DNA from: DATLZU01 sp035573855
Lineage (GTDB): Bacteria; Nitrospirota; Nitrospiria; Nitrospirales; Nitrospiraceae
DNA length: 64,000 bases
Direction: 5' to 3'
Assembly: GCA_035573855.1 (NCBI GenBank)
Contig: DATLZU010000049.1
Location: forward strand, 20,307 to 84,306
How positions within the stretch are numbered: position 1 is the first letter of the stretch; every line of letters starts with the position of its first letter. The notes beneath the pieces are model-generated. The model saw only the letters and a list, made by a program, of their open reading frames with translations, was not told the DNA's origin and did not search any database. The position numbers and the translations under genes were made by a program. Positions 44,492 to 52,577 of the stretch are shown in pieces.

Positions 44492-44546
44492 CGTTCTCCT
44501 TTTTCGTTCTTTTCCGTTCCCTCGCCTCGATCTGATTTTAGTCCTG

Positions 44547-45107
44547 CGCGATGAGCGCAAGCTTGGCCCCAAACGTATCCAGGCCGAATTACTGCGGCAC
44601 CATGATCTTCGCTTGTTCACTGCAACGATTTAGAAGGTTCTTCATGCTCATGAGCGAGCACCGCTGGTGCGGAAACGGCCGCCGGAAACTCCTCGACGGT
44701 ACAGCCGGCCGCTGCCTGGAGATCGCGTTCAAGTGGATACGATGAAGATCACCGAGGCTCGCTTCTAGTACGCCGCCCTTGATGATTGTACACGCCTGCG
44801 CGTGCTTGGCCTTTCCCTCGGCGTACGGCGAGCAATGCGGTCCACTTTCTGGAGAACCGGATGCTGGAGGAATTTCCATTCCCGATCCAGCGCATTCAAA
44901 CGGATCGGGGTGCCGAGTTTTGTGGCAGTTCTTCTACAAAATTGGCATCGGCCGCACAGGGCCCTGAACGGCCACATACCTATGGAACGGTGTTGCCAGT
45001 TGCTGGAACAGACACCGCTACTGGAAGAAGTTGAAGCGCAATACGACGTGAAACGAGAACGAGCGAAGATACGTGATTTTTGCACCGATCAACGGCTGGC
45101 AAATTGA
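44547..45107 (+). pseudogene. IS481-family transposase relic
   Basis: In frame at 44547: RDERKLGPKRIQAELL, then TAG, then KVLHAHE and VQVDTMKI, another TAG and YAALDDCTRLRVLGLS. After a frame change, RMLEEFPFPIQRIQTDRGAE follows, and after a deletion NWHRPHRALNGHIP and a charged tail. The DTMKI Asp and QTDRGAEF Asp are two of the DDE residues; the Glu-bearing segment is lost. Stops, shifts and deletions show long decay. I could not define its terminal repeats. Confidence 0.75.
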
Positions 45108-45298
45108 AGGGACGTCTGTGAGCTTCACGCCTAAGGGATGTTTCAGTTTTATAACTTGTTGAGCTCTCATGAGGCAACCATGACGGTGGCGATGCGGTTA
45201 GAGTGGTCCGGCAGTGCGTAACGGTCGGAGTCTTCGGAATCTAGCGTCCTTTCCGAGATTCTCCCAGTGCCGAGGTTTGGGTAAAATGCTGAGTGACC

Positions 45299-46054
45299 AT
45301 GCCCCGCATTCTCATCGGCACGTCCGGGTGGACCTATCCGAGTTGGAAGGGAAAGTTCTATCCTGAGGACCTGCCCAGCGCTCGATTCCTGGAGTTCTAC
45401 GCCAAGGAGTTTTCCACCACCGAGGTGAACTACTCCTTCTATCACCTGCCTCGACCGGCGACCTATGAAAAATGGGCAGCCCAGGTGCCGGAGGAGTTTG
45501 TCTTCGCGGTCAAGGCCAGTCGGCTGATCACCCATACCAAGCGGCTGGTCGATGTCGAAGAACCCTGGCGCGTCTTCATGCAGAACGCTCGCTCGCTCGG
45601 CCCGCACTTGGGACCGATTCTGTTTCAGTTCCCGCCGTCCCTTCGCTGCGACCGTTCCCGCCTGGAGGGCTTTCTGAAAATGGCCACACGGGTGGCGTCT
45701 AAATCTCATCCCTTGCGCCTCGTCTTCGAGTTCCGCCATGACTCTTGGTTCACGGACGACGTCTATCGCCTGCTGAGCCGCCACGAGGCGGCCCTGTGCA
45801 TCGCGGATTCGCCCCGCTACCCACGGAAGGACGTGCTGACCGCCGGGTTCACCTATCTCCGGTTTCACGGGCGGACGAAGTTGTTTGCATCCTGCTATAC
45901 GAAGAAAGAGCTGGCTGAAGAGGCGAAGAAGATCAAGCGGTACCTGCGCGACGGGCTCGACGTGTATGCGTATTTCAATAATGATGCGGAAGGCCACGCC
46001 GTGGCCAACGCGCGAACGCTGCGAACCCTCGCCGAAGGACGACAAACCAGGTGA
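45299..46054 (+). CDS. DUF72-family protein
   Basis: 251 residues, TIM-barrel-like. The start ILIGTSGWTYPSWKGKFYP, VNYSFYHLPRPATYEKWA near residue 45, FVFAVKASRLITH near residue 64 and the C-terminal VYAYFNNDAEGHAVANA are the DUF72 hallmarks. The biochemical role of the family is unknown; structural similarity to endonuclease-type barrels has been noted. An ATG two codons after an upstream GTG gives the usual family start. The next gene overlaps its stop by one base (TGATG), so translation is coupled. Confidence 0.92.
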   Translation: MPRILIGTSGWTYPSWKGKFYPEDLPSARFLEFYAKEFSTTEVNYSFYHLPRPATYEKWAAQVPEEFVFAVKASRLITHTKRLVDVEEPWRVFMQNARSLGPHLGPILFQFPPSLRCDRSRLEGFLKMATRVASKSHPLRLVFEFRHDSWFTDDVYRLLSRHEAALCIADSPRYPRKDVLTAGFTYLRFHGRTKLFASCYTKKELAEEAKKIKRYLRDGLDVYAYFNNDAEGHAVANARTLRTLAEGRQTR

Positions 46055-47178
46055 TGCGAAGGGTTGCCAGAATCGCGCTTGTGGTGGCGCTGCTCCTCGG
46101 CTTGCCGCTGCTGGGCGTGATCCTCGCCGGCGAGGCGCTCGAGCGCTATCTGGAATTCCCCCCGCGCACCCGCTACGTCGAACACGAGCCGTTCTCTTGG
46201 TCAGTGTTCGTGGTGCTGGCGATTGCCATCCTCGGCACGGTCTCTCCGTTCGTCGTTCGGATCGCCTCGTCCCTCGCGCGGATCTCGGATCTCGGATCTC
46301 GTCGGTCCTCGGTGACGCTTCACGCTTCACGAGTGGCGCGTCACGTTTTCCCCTGGTGGGGCTGGCTAGGAGTCGGGTTGACGGCTGTCGCCTGGGTCTT
46401 GGCCTGGACCCGCTTCCCGTGGTTCGACGTGTTCCAACCGTTCACCTTTACGCCGCTCTGGCTGGGCTACATCCTGGTGGTCAACGCGTGGACGTTCGCC
46501 CGGACCGGCCGCTGTATGATGCTCGACCGGCCCCGGTATTTCCTTTCGCTCTTTCCGCTCAGTTCGGCGTTCTGGTGGTTCTTCGAGTATCTCAATCGCT
46601 TCGTCCAGAACTGGTACTATGTGGGAGTCCAGGAGTTCACGCCGCTCGAGTACTTCGTCCACGGAACGATCCCGTTCGCCACGGTGCTGCCGGCCGTGCT
46701 CGGTACGACCGAGTTGCTGGCGTCCTATCCTCGACTCAGTGCCGGGTTGGACAAGTGGCGGCCGATCCGGATGGCCAACGCGAAGTTAGTTGGCTGGTTG
46801 GTGTTGGTCTTAGGATCCGGTGGGCTGATCGGGATCGGTCTCTGGCCGAACTATCTATTCCCGCTGGTCTGGGTCGCGCCGCTGCTGCTGATCACTGCGT
46901 TGCAGGCGGTATCGGGCGAGGAGACCATCTTCTCACCCCTCTCCCAGGGCGATTGGCGGCCGATCTGGCTGCCCGCCCTTGCCGCGCTGCTGTGCGGCTT
47001 TTTTTGGGAGATGTGGAATGTCAACAGTTTCGCCCACTGGGAATACACGATCCCGTTCGTGCAGCGGTTTCAGATTTTCCAGATGCCGATCCTCGGCTAC
47101 GCGGGCTATCTCCCGTTCGGCCTGGAGTGCGTGGCACTCGTGCGATGGATCTTTCCACGGGAGCATGGCTTGGCTTGA
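46054..47178 (+). CDS. Polytopic membrane protein of unknown function
   Basis: About 374 residues with roughly nine hydrophobic segments, for example VALLLGLPLLGVILAGEAL, FVVLAIAILGTVSPFVVRI and WLGVGLTAVAWVLAWTRF. The centre holds conserved-looking aromatic blocks (SSAFWWFFEYLNRFVQNWYY, later WEMWNVNSFAHWEY). No family or transport motif is recognised. Residues about 76-98, in the loop between membrane segments two and three, are encoded by a short interspersed DNA element that also occurs between gltB and gltD (see repeat). The start overlaps the DUF72 stop by one base. It has no signal peptide beyond the first membrane segment. Confidence 0.75.
   Translation: MRRVARIALVVALLLGLPLLGVILAGEALERYLEFPPRTRYVEHEPFSWSVFVVLAIAILGTVSPFVVRIASSLARISDLGSRRSSVTLHASRVARHVFPWWGWLGVGLTAVAWVLAWTRFPWFDVFQPFTFTPLWLGYILVVNAWTFARTGRCMMLDRPRYFLSLFPLSSAFWWFFEYLNRFVQNWYYVGVQEFTPLEYFVHGTIPFATVLPAVLGTTELLASYPRLSAGLDKWRPIRMANAKLVGWLVLVLGSGGLIGIGLWPNYLFPLVWVAPLLLITALQAVSGEETIFSPLSQGDWRPIWLPALAALLCGFFWEMWNVNSFAHWEYTIPFVQRFQIFQMPILGYAGYLPFGLECVALVRWIFPREHGLA
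46281..46346 (-). repeat. Short interspersed element, copy 2 (inside a coding sequence)
   Basis: Read on the - strand: GTGACGCG, 5 bases, CGTGAAGCGT, a repeated GAAGCGT, then CGACGAGATCCGAGATCCGA. Block order and first spacing match the copy at 41911-41980. Its length and phase leave the host gene's frame open. Confidence 0.65.
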
Positions 47179-47214
47179 CGGCTCGGTCGGCAGCGCGATA
47201 CAACCTCGCCTCGT

Positions 47215-48453
47215 GTGACCACCACTGTCGTCATCGTCTTCGTCCTCGTCTACCTCGGGATGATTCTCGGGGGCCTCCCGTTTTTCCAGCTCGACCGGAC
47301 CGGAGTGGCGGTGCTGGGGGCGATCGCGCTGGTGGCGACGGGGGATGTGAGCCTCGAGGAAGCGGGCCGCTCGATCCACGCGCCGACCTTGCTGTTGCTT
47401 TTCGCCTTCATGGTATTGTCGGCCCAATTGCGGTTGGGCGGCTTCTATACCGTTGTGACACTTTGGCTGGCGTCGCTGCCGCTTGCGCCACCGCAGTTGC
47501 TCGGCGCGTTGATCCTGGCGGTGGGCGGGTTGTCCGCCGTGTTCAGCAACGACATCGTCTGTCTCGCGATGGCGCCGGTGCTCGTCGATGCGTGTCTGAA
47601 GCGACAGCTTGATCCCGTGCCCTATCTGCTCGCGCTGGCCTGCGCGGCCAACATCGGCTCGGCGCTGACCCTTATCGGAAACCCGCAGAACATGCTGATC
47701 GGCGAGTCGCTCCGTCTCTCGTTCGCAGGTTATGTCCGCGATGTCACCGTGCCTGTGCTGCTGGGACTCATGACCACATGGGGGGTGATCGTGTTGCAGG
47801 TCCGTGGGCGGTGGACGCGTACGCCTCCCGTCGCCACGCGACCGGAGCCCGAGCGGCGCGCGGAAGGGTATCCCCAGTTCGACCGGTGGCAGACGGCGAA
47901 AGGGCTGACGGTGGCGGCCGTGCTCGTCGCAGTCTTTCTCGCCACCTCCTGGCCGCGCGAACTGGCAGCCCTCGCGGGCGCCGGCGTGCTGTTGTTGAGC
48001 CGCCGGTTGCACTCGCGCCATATGCTCGGGCTGGTCGACTGGGAATTGTTGGTCCTGTTCATCGGCCTCTTCGTCGTCAACCGCGCCTTCCAGGAGACAG
48101 GCGTGATGGCGGACGCCGTGCGGGCGCTGGCGGACGCCGGGCTGCGCCTTGATCAGCCATGGCTCTTGTTCTTGGCGACCTTCGTGCTGAGCAACGTGGT
48201 CTCCAATGTGCCGGCGGTGATGCTCCTGCTTCCGCTCGCGAGCCATCCCCTGGCCGGGACCCTGCTGGCGCTGGCCAGCACGCTGGCGGGCAATCTCCTG
48301 ATCGTCGGCAGCATCGCGAACATCATCGTGGTGGATGCGGCCGAGCGGCGCGACGTCTGCATCGACTGGCGGCGGCACGCCCGCGTCGGCGTGCCGGTTA
48401 CGCTGGCGACGATGGCGATCTCAGGTGCCTACTTGTGGCTGCGCATCGGATAA
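47215..48453 (+). CDS. Anion/Na+ symporter family permease (ArsB/SLC13-like)
   Basis: 412 residues with about eleven membrane segments. Family blocks include APTLLLLFAFMVLSAQLRLG near residue 59, VFSNDIVCLAMAPVLVDAC near residue 112, the CAANIGSALTLIGNPQNMLI block near residue 145 and VLSNVVSNVPAVMLLLPLAS near residue 323. The paired Asn-Asp/Asn-Val re-entrant motifs match the ion transporter superfamily of ArsB, CitM and NhaD. Substrate could be an oxyanion, a dicarboxylate or Na+; not decidable. GTG start, 36 bases after the previous gene. Confidence 0.87.
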   Translation: MTTTVVIVFVLVYLGMILGGLPFFQLDRTGVAVLGAIALVATGDVSLEEAGRSIHAPTLLLLFAFMVLSAQLRLGGFYTVVTLWLASLPLAPPQLLGALILAVGGLSAVFSNDIVCLAMAPVLVDACLKRQLDPVPYLLALACAANIGSALTLIGNPQNMLIGESLRLSFAGYVRDVTVPVLLGLMTTWGVIVLQVRGRWTRTPPVATRPEPERRAEGYPQFDRWQTAKGLTVAAVLVAVFLATSWPRELAALAGAGVLLLSRRLHSRHMLGLVDWELLVLFIGLFVVNRAFQETGVMADAVRALADAGLRLDQPWLLFLATFVLSNVVSNVPAVMLLLPLASHPLAGTLLALASTLAGNLLIVGSIANIIVVDAAERRDVCIDWRRHARVGVPVTLATMAISGAYLWLRIG

Positions 48454-48577
48454 ACGCCGCTTCGCGCCGGTCCGGAGCAGGGCCAGACCTGCTTTCCACA
48501 AATTCGGCTGGTCTCCGATCGGCCGCCGGCGCATCCGGGCCGTCGTCCTGCTACGGCCGGACAGGAGAGCGCCTCCG

Positions 48578-49030
48578 GTGAATCTGCGCGCGGTCTTGAT
48601 CTTTCTGGTCCTGGGCTTCATCGGGCTGCTGCTGGCGATGGGGGCGGTCAGCTTTGTTCGGTGGCTCAAGCTTTCCTATCCTCGGCACTTCCGGCCGATC
48701 CTGACGGCGCTCGGGCTCGCGGCCGTCGGTCTGGGGCTGTGGAGCTATGAGGAGGCGGCCAAGCCCCCGGCCTTTCACCCCGGCGATCTCATCACGCTGG
48801 AAGCGCCGGTGGTTGCTCGTCTGATTCCAGCCGGGCGCACTGCGCCCCAAACAAGCTGCATGGTGGAGATCTACGAGCACCTTGCGGTCATGGAAGTAGA
48901 GAGCGGTACGCTCAAGGCTCGGGTAGAGAGCAATACTCAGTCGGGACCGAGTTTCTGCCCGATCAGAGCCGACGTGCAACTCGATCCCGCATGGCTGCAC
49001 CGCTACACCCTCACGCATCGGCACTCCTGA
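48578..49030 (+). CDS. Membrane-anchored protein of unknown function
   Basis: 150 residues. Two N-terminal hydrophobic segments (VLIFLVLGFIGLLLAMGAVS and ILTALGLAAVGLGLWSY) precede a soluble region with two Cys (TSCMVEIYEHLAVMEVE and PSFCPIRADVQL) that could form a disulfide outside the membrane. No family recognised. The GTG has AGGAG 10 bases upstream. It follows the permease by 124 bases. Confidence 0.55.
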   Translation: MNLRAVLIFLVLGFIGLLLAMGAVSFVRWLKLSYPRHFRPILTALGLAAVGLGLWSYEEAAKPPAFHPGDLITLEAPVVARLIPAGRTAPQTSCMVEIYEHLAVMEVESGTLKARVESNTQSGPSFCPIRADVQLDPAWLHRYTLTHRHS

Positions 49031-49137
49031 TCTCAATGCCGTCATCAATCTCGCGGTGGTCCTCCGGGATGGAACTCCAGGTTTAGGGCCGGTTGAGAGG
49101 AGGCCGGCACCGGACCCGGCATGCGCCGTGTTTGGAC

Positions 49138-49305
49138 CTATTCGCTTTCCGGTTCGGAGGGTTCGGTCGGGACTTCGGGGCCGGGGACCCGGTAGCGCTC
49201 GGCGGCCCACGCGCCCAGATCGATCAGTTGACAGCGCTCGGAGCAGAACGGCCGCCAGGGATTTCCTTCCCAGCTGGTCGTTTTTCGACAGATGGGGCAA
49301 ATCAT
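49138..49305 (-). CDS. yacG: DNA gyrase inhibitor YacG (internal start)
   Basis: 55 residues from an ATG at 49305 with AAGGAG 11 bases upstream. CPICRK and FCSERC give the Cx2C...Cx3C zinc site; RPFCSERCQLIDLGAWAAER is the family core. YacG binds GyrB and reduces gyrase activity. It is in the same frame as the SUMF1-like protein upstream with no stop between, so two products are possible: free YacG from this start, and a fusion. The fusion would carry a signal peptide and be exported, where gyrase is absent, so the free form is the more likely functional one. Confidence 0.8.
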   Translation of the reverse strand: MICPICRKTTSWEGNPWRPFCSERCQLIDLGAWAAERYRVPGPEVPTEPSEPESE

Positions 49306-50280
49306 ACACGAAATTATACTCCTTCGACGAGAAGGAATTTCTCCGGAAGCCGTGGGTGAGCGTGAGCCAAGCGGCTTCGCGCAGCGGAAGCCGATCGTAG
49401 CGGAACGATGATCCGGGGGCGCCCCGCCGCGAGTGGCCGTGCGCAGCATGTGCGGTTTGCTTTTCCACGACCCGCCGCGCACGCTCTTGTAGCGGCTCGC
49501 AGAGGGGCCGGGCGGATTGCGTTCCGGCATAATGGCATAGTAGTCGAATCCGAACCAATCCTGGACCCACTCAGCCACATTGCCCGCCATGTGCCGGAGC
49601 CCATAGGGACTTTGTCCGTCTTCTCCGCTGTCCACCGCTGCGACGAGCGGAATCTCGTGCACGTGGTACTGCCCGAACACTGCCAGTCCCGGTTCCGGGG
49701 CCTTGGATCCCCAAGGGAACAGATTGCCCTCGCTGCCGCGGGCGGCCTTTTCCCATTCCGCTTCGGTCGGCAGCCGTTTGCCCCGTTGGCGGCAGAACTG
49801 ATCGGCCTCCGTCCACGTGACGTACATCGCTGGCCAGCGGGCCAGGACATCATCGGGCATGGCGTGGACCGTGATCACGTGCCAGATCAGCCGTTGCAGT
49901 TCCTCGGGGATGGGCCGGCGCCGCGACTGAAGGTCGGCGAGATATTCGGCCAGGCTGACTTCGTCGCGGTCCATCGCATAGGCGTCCAACCAGATGCGCC
50001 GCTGCGGCAGTTCGGTGTCGTCGAACTGGGTTTCCAGTCCGTAGGGGTCGTCGTCCTTGCGATTGGTCCCCATGAGGAACCATCCTGCTGGGATAATGAC
50101 CGTCGGGGAAGGCTGTGCCGCTGCGGCGATCGCGTCCAGGTGTTGAGGCAACTCGGTCTTCATCTCCAGTCCGGCGGCCAGTATCGGTGCCGGCAGCAAG
50201 GCGGCGGTTGCCAGCAGGAGAGAAGCCAGCCAACGCCCGGCCGTCTCTCGGAGAGGCTCAGGGGGGAGGACGAGGTTCAC
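49138..50280 (-). CDS. Formylglycine-generating-enzyme-like (SUMF1) protein continuous with YacG
   Basis: 380 residues. A signal peptide (WLASLLLATAALLPAPILAA) leads a SUMF1/FGE-sulfatase domain: IPAGWFLMGTN near residue 60, MYVTWTEADQFCRQRGKRLP near residue 150, EAEWEKAARG, GNVAEWVQDWFG and SVRGGSWKSKPHMLRTATRG, ending IGFRCAKPLG. No stop follows; the frame runs through a 22-residue linker into a complete YacG sequence. Most bacterial SUMF1-like proteins lack the copper-binding Cys pair of true formylglycine makers and no Cys pair is obvious here, so activity is doubtful. GTG start overlaps the upstream gene stop by 4 bases (GTGA). Confidence 0.8.
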   Translation of the reverse strand: MNLVLPPEPLRETAGRWLASLLLATAALLPAPILAAGLEMKTELPQHLDAIAAAAQPSPTVIIPAGWFLMGTNRKDDDPYGLETQFDDTELPQRRIWLDAYAMDRDEVSLAEYLADLQSRRRPIPEELQRLIWHVITVHAMPDDVLARWPAMYVTWTEADQFCRQRGKRLPTEAEWEKAARGSEGNLFPWGSKAPEPGLAVFGQYHVHEIPLVAAVDSGEDGQSPYGLRHMAGNVAEWVQDWFGFDYYAIMPERNPPGPSASRYKSVRGGSWKSKPHMLRTATRGGAPPDHRSATIGFRCAKPLGSRSPTASGEIPSRRRSIISCMICPICRKTTSWEGNPWRPFCSERCQLIDLGAWAAERYRVPGPEVPTEPSEPESE

Positions 50281-51083
50281 AGCCTGTGTGGCGAGGAAAG
50301 GGCTTTGGAAATTTCCACGATCAACCGCCGCTCGATCTCTGCGGTCTCCTCGGCGCTGACGGCCAACACCCGTCCGCCCTGCGCCACCTTTTCGAACTCC
50401 GCCTTCACGCTCAGACGGGTCACGTTGGAAGGAAGGGCTTGCAGTGAGACGAGATACTGGTTCCGAAATCCGGAAACTTCCAACGATGCGGGTGCCGAGA
50501 CCTTTCGCTCCGTCATGTAAACGGCTTTCTGGTCGGTCTTGACGCTCACCTTGACGGTGTAGCCGTTGCGCGCCAACGCCTCTTCGGCGGCCTGAACGAC
50601 CGCCGCCAGGGGGCGCGGCAGCTCTTCCACCTGCGCGCCTTTCTCGTCCACCCGGAGATTTTGCGCTATCTGCGCGTTGGTCGCGGCGGTCCGCTGGACC
50701 TGCGCGGCGAGCTTCCGCGCTTCCGCCGCCTGGGCCTCCAGCTTGGCCGTCAAGGCCTTCACCTCGGCTTCGGCTCGTTCCGCTTCTTTCTTGGCGTCGC
50801 GCAGTTCCCGATTGAGGAGGTCGATCTGTTGCTGCATGACCTTGTTGCCGTCCTGTAACGAGGCGACCACCGACTCTTGTTTCGCCACCTGCTTGCGCAA
50901 GTTCTCGTTCTCGGCCCTGAGCGGGGAGTCGTCCGGTGTGCAATCGGCGATCAAGCTGCCGATGATGAGCAGGAGCGCTGCGGAAAGCACGCGGGACGAT
51001 CGCCGGGATGGCTCGATGACAATGCTCCTTTGTTGCGCCATGCTGACCCGATTATCCATGCTTCGGCGTCGCTTGTCTATCAT
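50277..51083 (-). CDS. Coiled-coil envelope protein of unknown function
   Basis: 268 residues or fewer; several ATGs (51083, 51059, 51041) precede a hydrophobic segment (VLSAALLLIIGSLIADC) that could be a signal anchor or an atypical lipoprotein signal (Asp before Cys). A long coiled coil follows (residues 55-135), then a globular part with TVKVSVKTDQKAVYMTERKV. No family recognised. It overlaps the SUMF1-like gene by 4 bases, so the two are translationally coupled and may act together in the periplasm. Confidence 0.65.
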   Translation of the reverse strand: MIDKRRRSMDNRVSMAQQRSIVIEPSRRSSRVLSAALLLIIGSLIADCTPDDSPLRAENENLRKQVAKQESVVASLQDGNKVMQQQIDLLNRELRDAKKEAERAEAEVKALTAKLEAQAAEARKLAAQVQRTAATNAQIAQNLRVDEKGAQVEELPRPLAAVVQAAEEALARNGYTVKVSVKTDQKAVYMTERKVSAPASLEVSGFRNQYLVSLQALPSNVTRLSVKAEFEKVAQGGRVLAVSAEETAEIERRLIVEISKALSSPHRL

Positions 51084-51131
51084 GGTGTGTGGCGGTTTGA
51101 CCGTCGGCGCCGTGCGCGCTATGCTGCCGCC

Positions 51132-51800
51132 ATGCGGGCAAGAACGCTGCTGCCGTTCGTGTTGGCCGGTTTAGAATGGCTGATCGCGCCGGCGCCGGGG
51201 CCTGCTTCCGACCGGCCAGCGGAATCCCCCCTGCCGGTTCCCGCCGAGGAGTATCCGATCTACGATGTCGTCGTGCGCTCCAAGTTCCTGACGTCTGCGA
51301 CGCAACTCGTGATCGTCGAGCGGTTGACGGCCACGAGGCTGTATCCGGCGCAGGACCAACCGACGACCCGCACGTTCTTCGAGCAACACGGCTATTTCGA
51401 GGGGCGGCTTCCTGCGGAGCTGAAGCAAGATTTTGTGGCGAAAAACAGCCGTCCCTTCAAACTGGAGCCACGGTTCGACTTCGGTGTGCCTTACCGGTTC
51501 CTGTCCGCTGACGGAGCTGAGGAGCAGGAGGTCTCGCTCGCACCGCTCCCTGTGGCGTTCCCGCGCCGGTCTCTTGTGCAGGAGGGGCCTCCCCCGGTGA
51601 TCGACCGACTGGCGTTCTCGCGCGTGGCGTTCACGTCACGCCGGGATCAGGCCCTCGTCTATGTGGCCAACAACCGTCCCGACGGTTCGGGCGCGGGCTT
51701 CCTCTTCTGGCTGCATAGATCCGTCGGGTCATGGGAGCTCCACGACAGCGAAGTGCTGTGGATTGCGCAGGTTGACGGGCCGCCTCAGGGAGAACGCTGA
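51132..51800 (+). CDS. Secreted protein of unknown function
   Basis: 222 residues. The N-terminus (LLPFVLAGLEWLIAPAPGPA) is a likely signal peptide. The mature part has a mixed beta pattern (YPIYDVVVRSKFLTSATQLV, later DQALVYVANNRPDGSGAGFL and FLFWLHRSVGSWELHDSEVL) seen in single-domain secreted proteins. No family recognised. It is divergent from the coiled-coil gene, whose start is less than 50 bases away, so the two probably share a regulatory region. Confidence 0.65.
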   Translation: MRARTLLPFVLAGLEWLIAPAPGPASDRPAESPLPVPAEEYPIYDVVVRSKFLTSATQLVIVERLTATRLYPAQDQPTTRTFFEQHGYFEGRLPAELKQDFVAKNSRPFKLEPRFDFGVPYRFLSADGAEEQEVSLAPLPVAFPRRSLVQEGPPPVIDRLAFSRVAFTSRRDQALVYVANNRPDGSGAGFLFWLHRSVGSWELHDSEVLWIAQVDGPPQGER

Positions 51801-51889
51801 CTTGAGATTCGACACGGATGAGCGATAGCATCAAGCGGAATAAGGAGCAGGCGAGGTGAGCAGGCGGAATTAGGGAGGGGCGCTGAACG

Positions 51890-52528
51890 ATGGCCGGGAT
51901 GATCCGCAGGACCTTCGCCGTTCCTCCGCTGGGTTGCAACTGTTCTCTCATCGGCGATCCGGTCACCAAGCGGGCAGTCGTGGTCGATCCGGGAGGCGCA
52001 CCCGAACGGATTCTCCGGGAGGCGCAGGATCTGGGATTGACTGTCGTGAGCGTTCTCCATACCCATGCCCATTTCGACCATTTCCTCGCATCAGGCGAGA
52101 TCAAGAGGGCGACCGGGGCAATCCTTTGTCTGCACCCCGACGATCGAGAGTTGTGGGGGATGCTCGAGGTTCAGTGCCGCATGTTCGGCGTGCCTTATGT
52201 GCCGGCGCCGCCGCCGGATTACTGGATGCAGGATGAGGAAAAGATCATCGTGGGTGGGGTCGAAGGCCTGGCGCTGCATACGCCCGGCCACACGCCCGGC
52301 TCGATGAGCTTTCATTTTCCCGCGGAAAAACTGCTGCTCGCCGGCGACACGCTGTTTCGAGGAGGAATTGGGCGGACGGACTTGTGGGGCGGAGACTTCA
52401 AGGCGATCGAACGGTCCATTCGGGAGCGGCTCTATACGCTGGACGAATCAACCCGTGTGATTACCGGTCACGGGCCGGAGACGGAGATCGGTCTGGAACG
52501 GGAGTCCAACCCCTTTGTCCGGGCGTAA
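51890..52528 (+). CDS. Metallo-beta-lactamase-fold hydrolase (glyoxalase II-like)
   Basis: 212 residues. HTHAHFDH near residue 57 is the HxHxDH metal motif, HTPGHTPGSMSFHF near residue 130 supplies a third His, LLAGDTLFRGGIGRTDLWGG near residue 149 the bridging Asp, and TGHGPETEIGLE the last His. The layout fits glyoxalase II-like thioesterases and persulfide dioxygenase relatives; without neighbours of known pathway the substrate stays open. No signal peptide. Confidence 0.9.
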   Translation: MAGMIRRTFAVPPLGCNCSLIGDPVTKRAVVVDPGGAPERILREAQDLGLTVVSVLHTHAHFDHFLASGEIKRATGAILCLHPDDRELWGMLEVQCRMFGVPYVPAPPPDYWMQDEEKIIVGGVEGLALHTPGHTPGSMSFHFPAEKLLLAGDTLFRGGIGRTDLWGGDFKAIERSIRERLYTLDESTRVITGHGPETEIGLERESNPFVRA

Positions 52529-52577
52529 GCGGGAATCCTTTCCGCGTCATGTGCGACTTCAGCCGAAGGAGGGAACC

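Noticed and set aside
44099..44620. Open frame antisense to the nucleotidyltransferase gene and the gap after it
   Set aside because: Very basic, Arg-rich, no motif; it overlaps a better supported gene and an IS relic.
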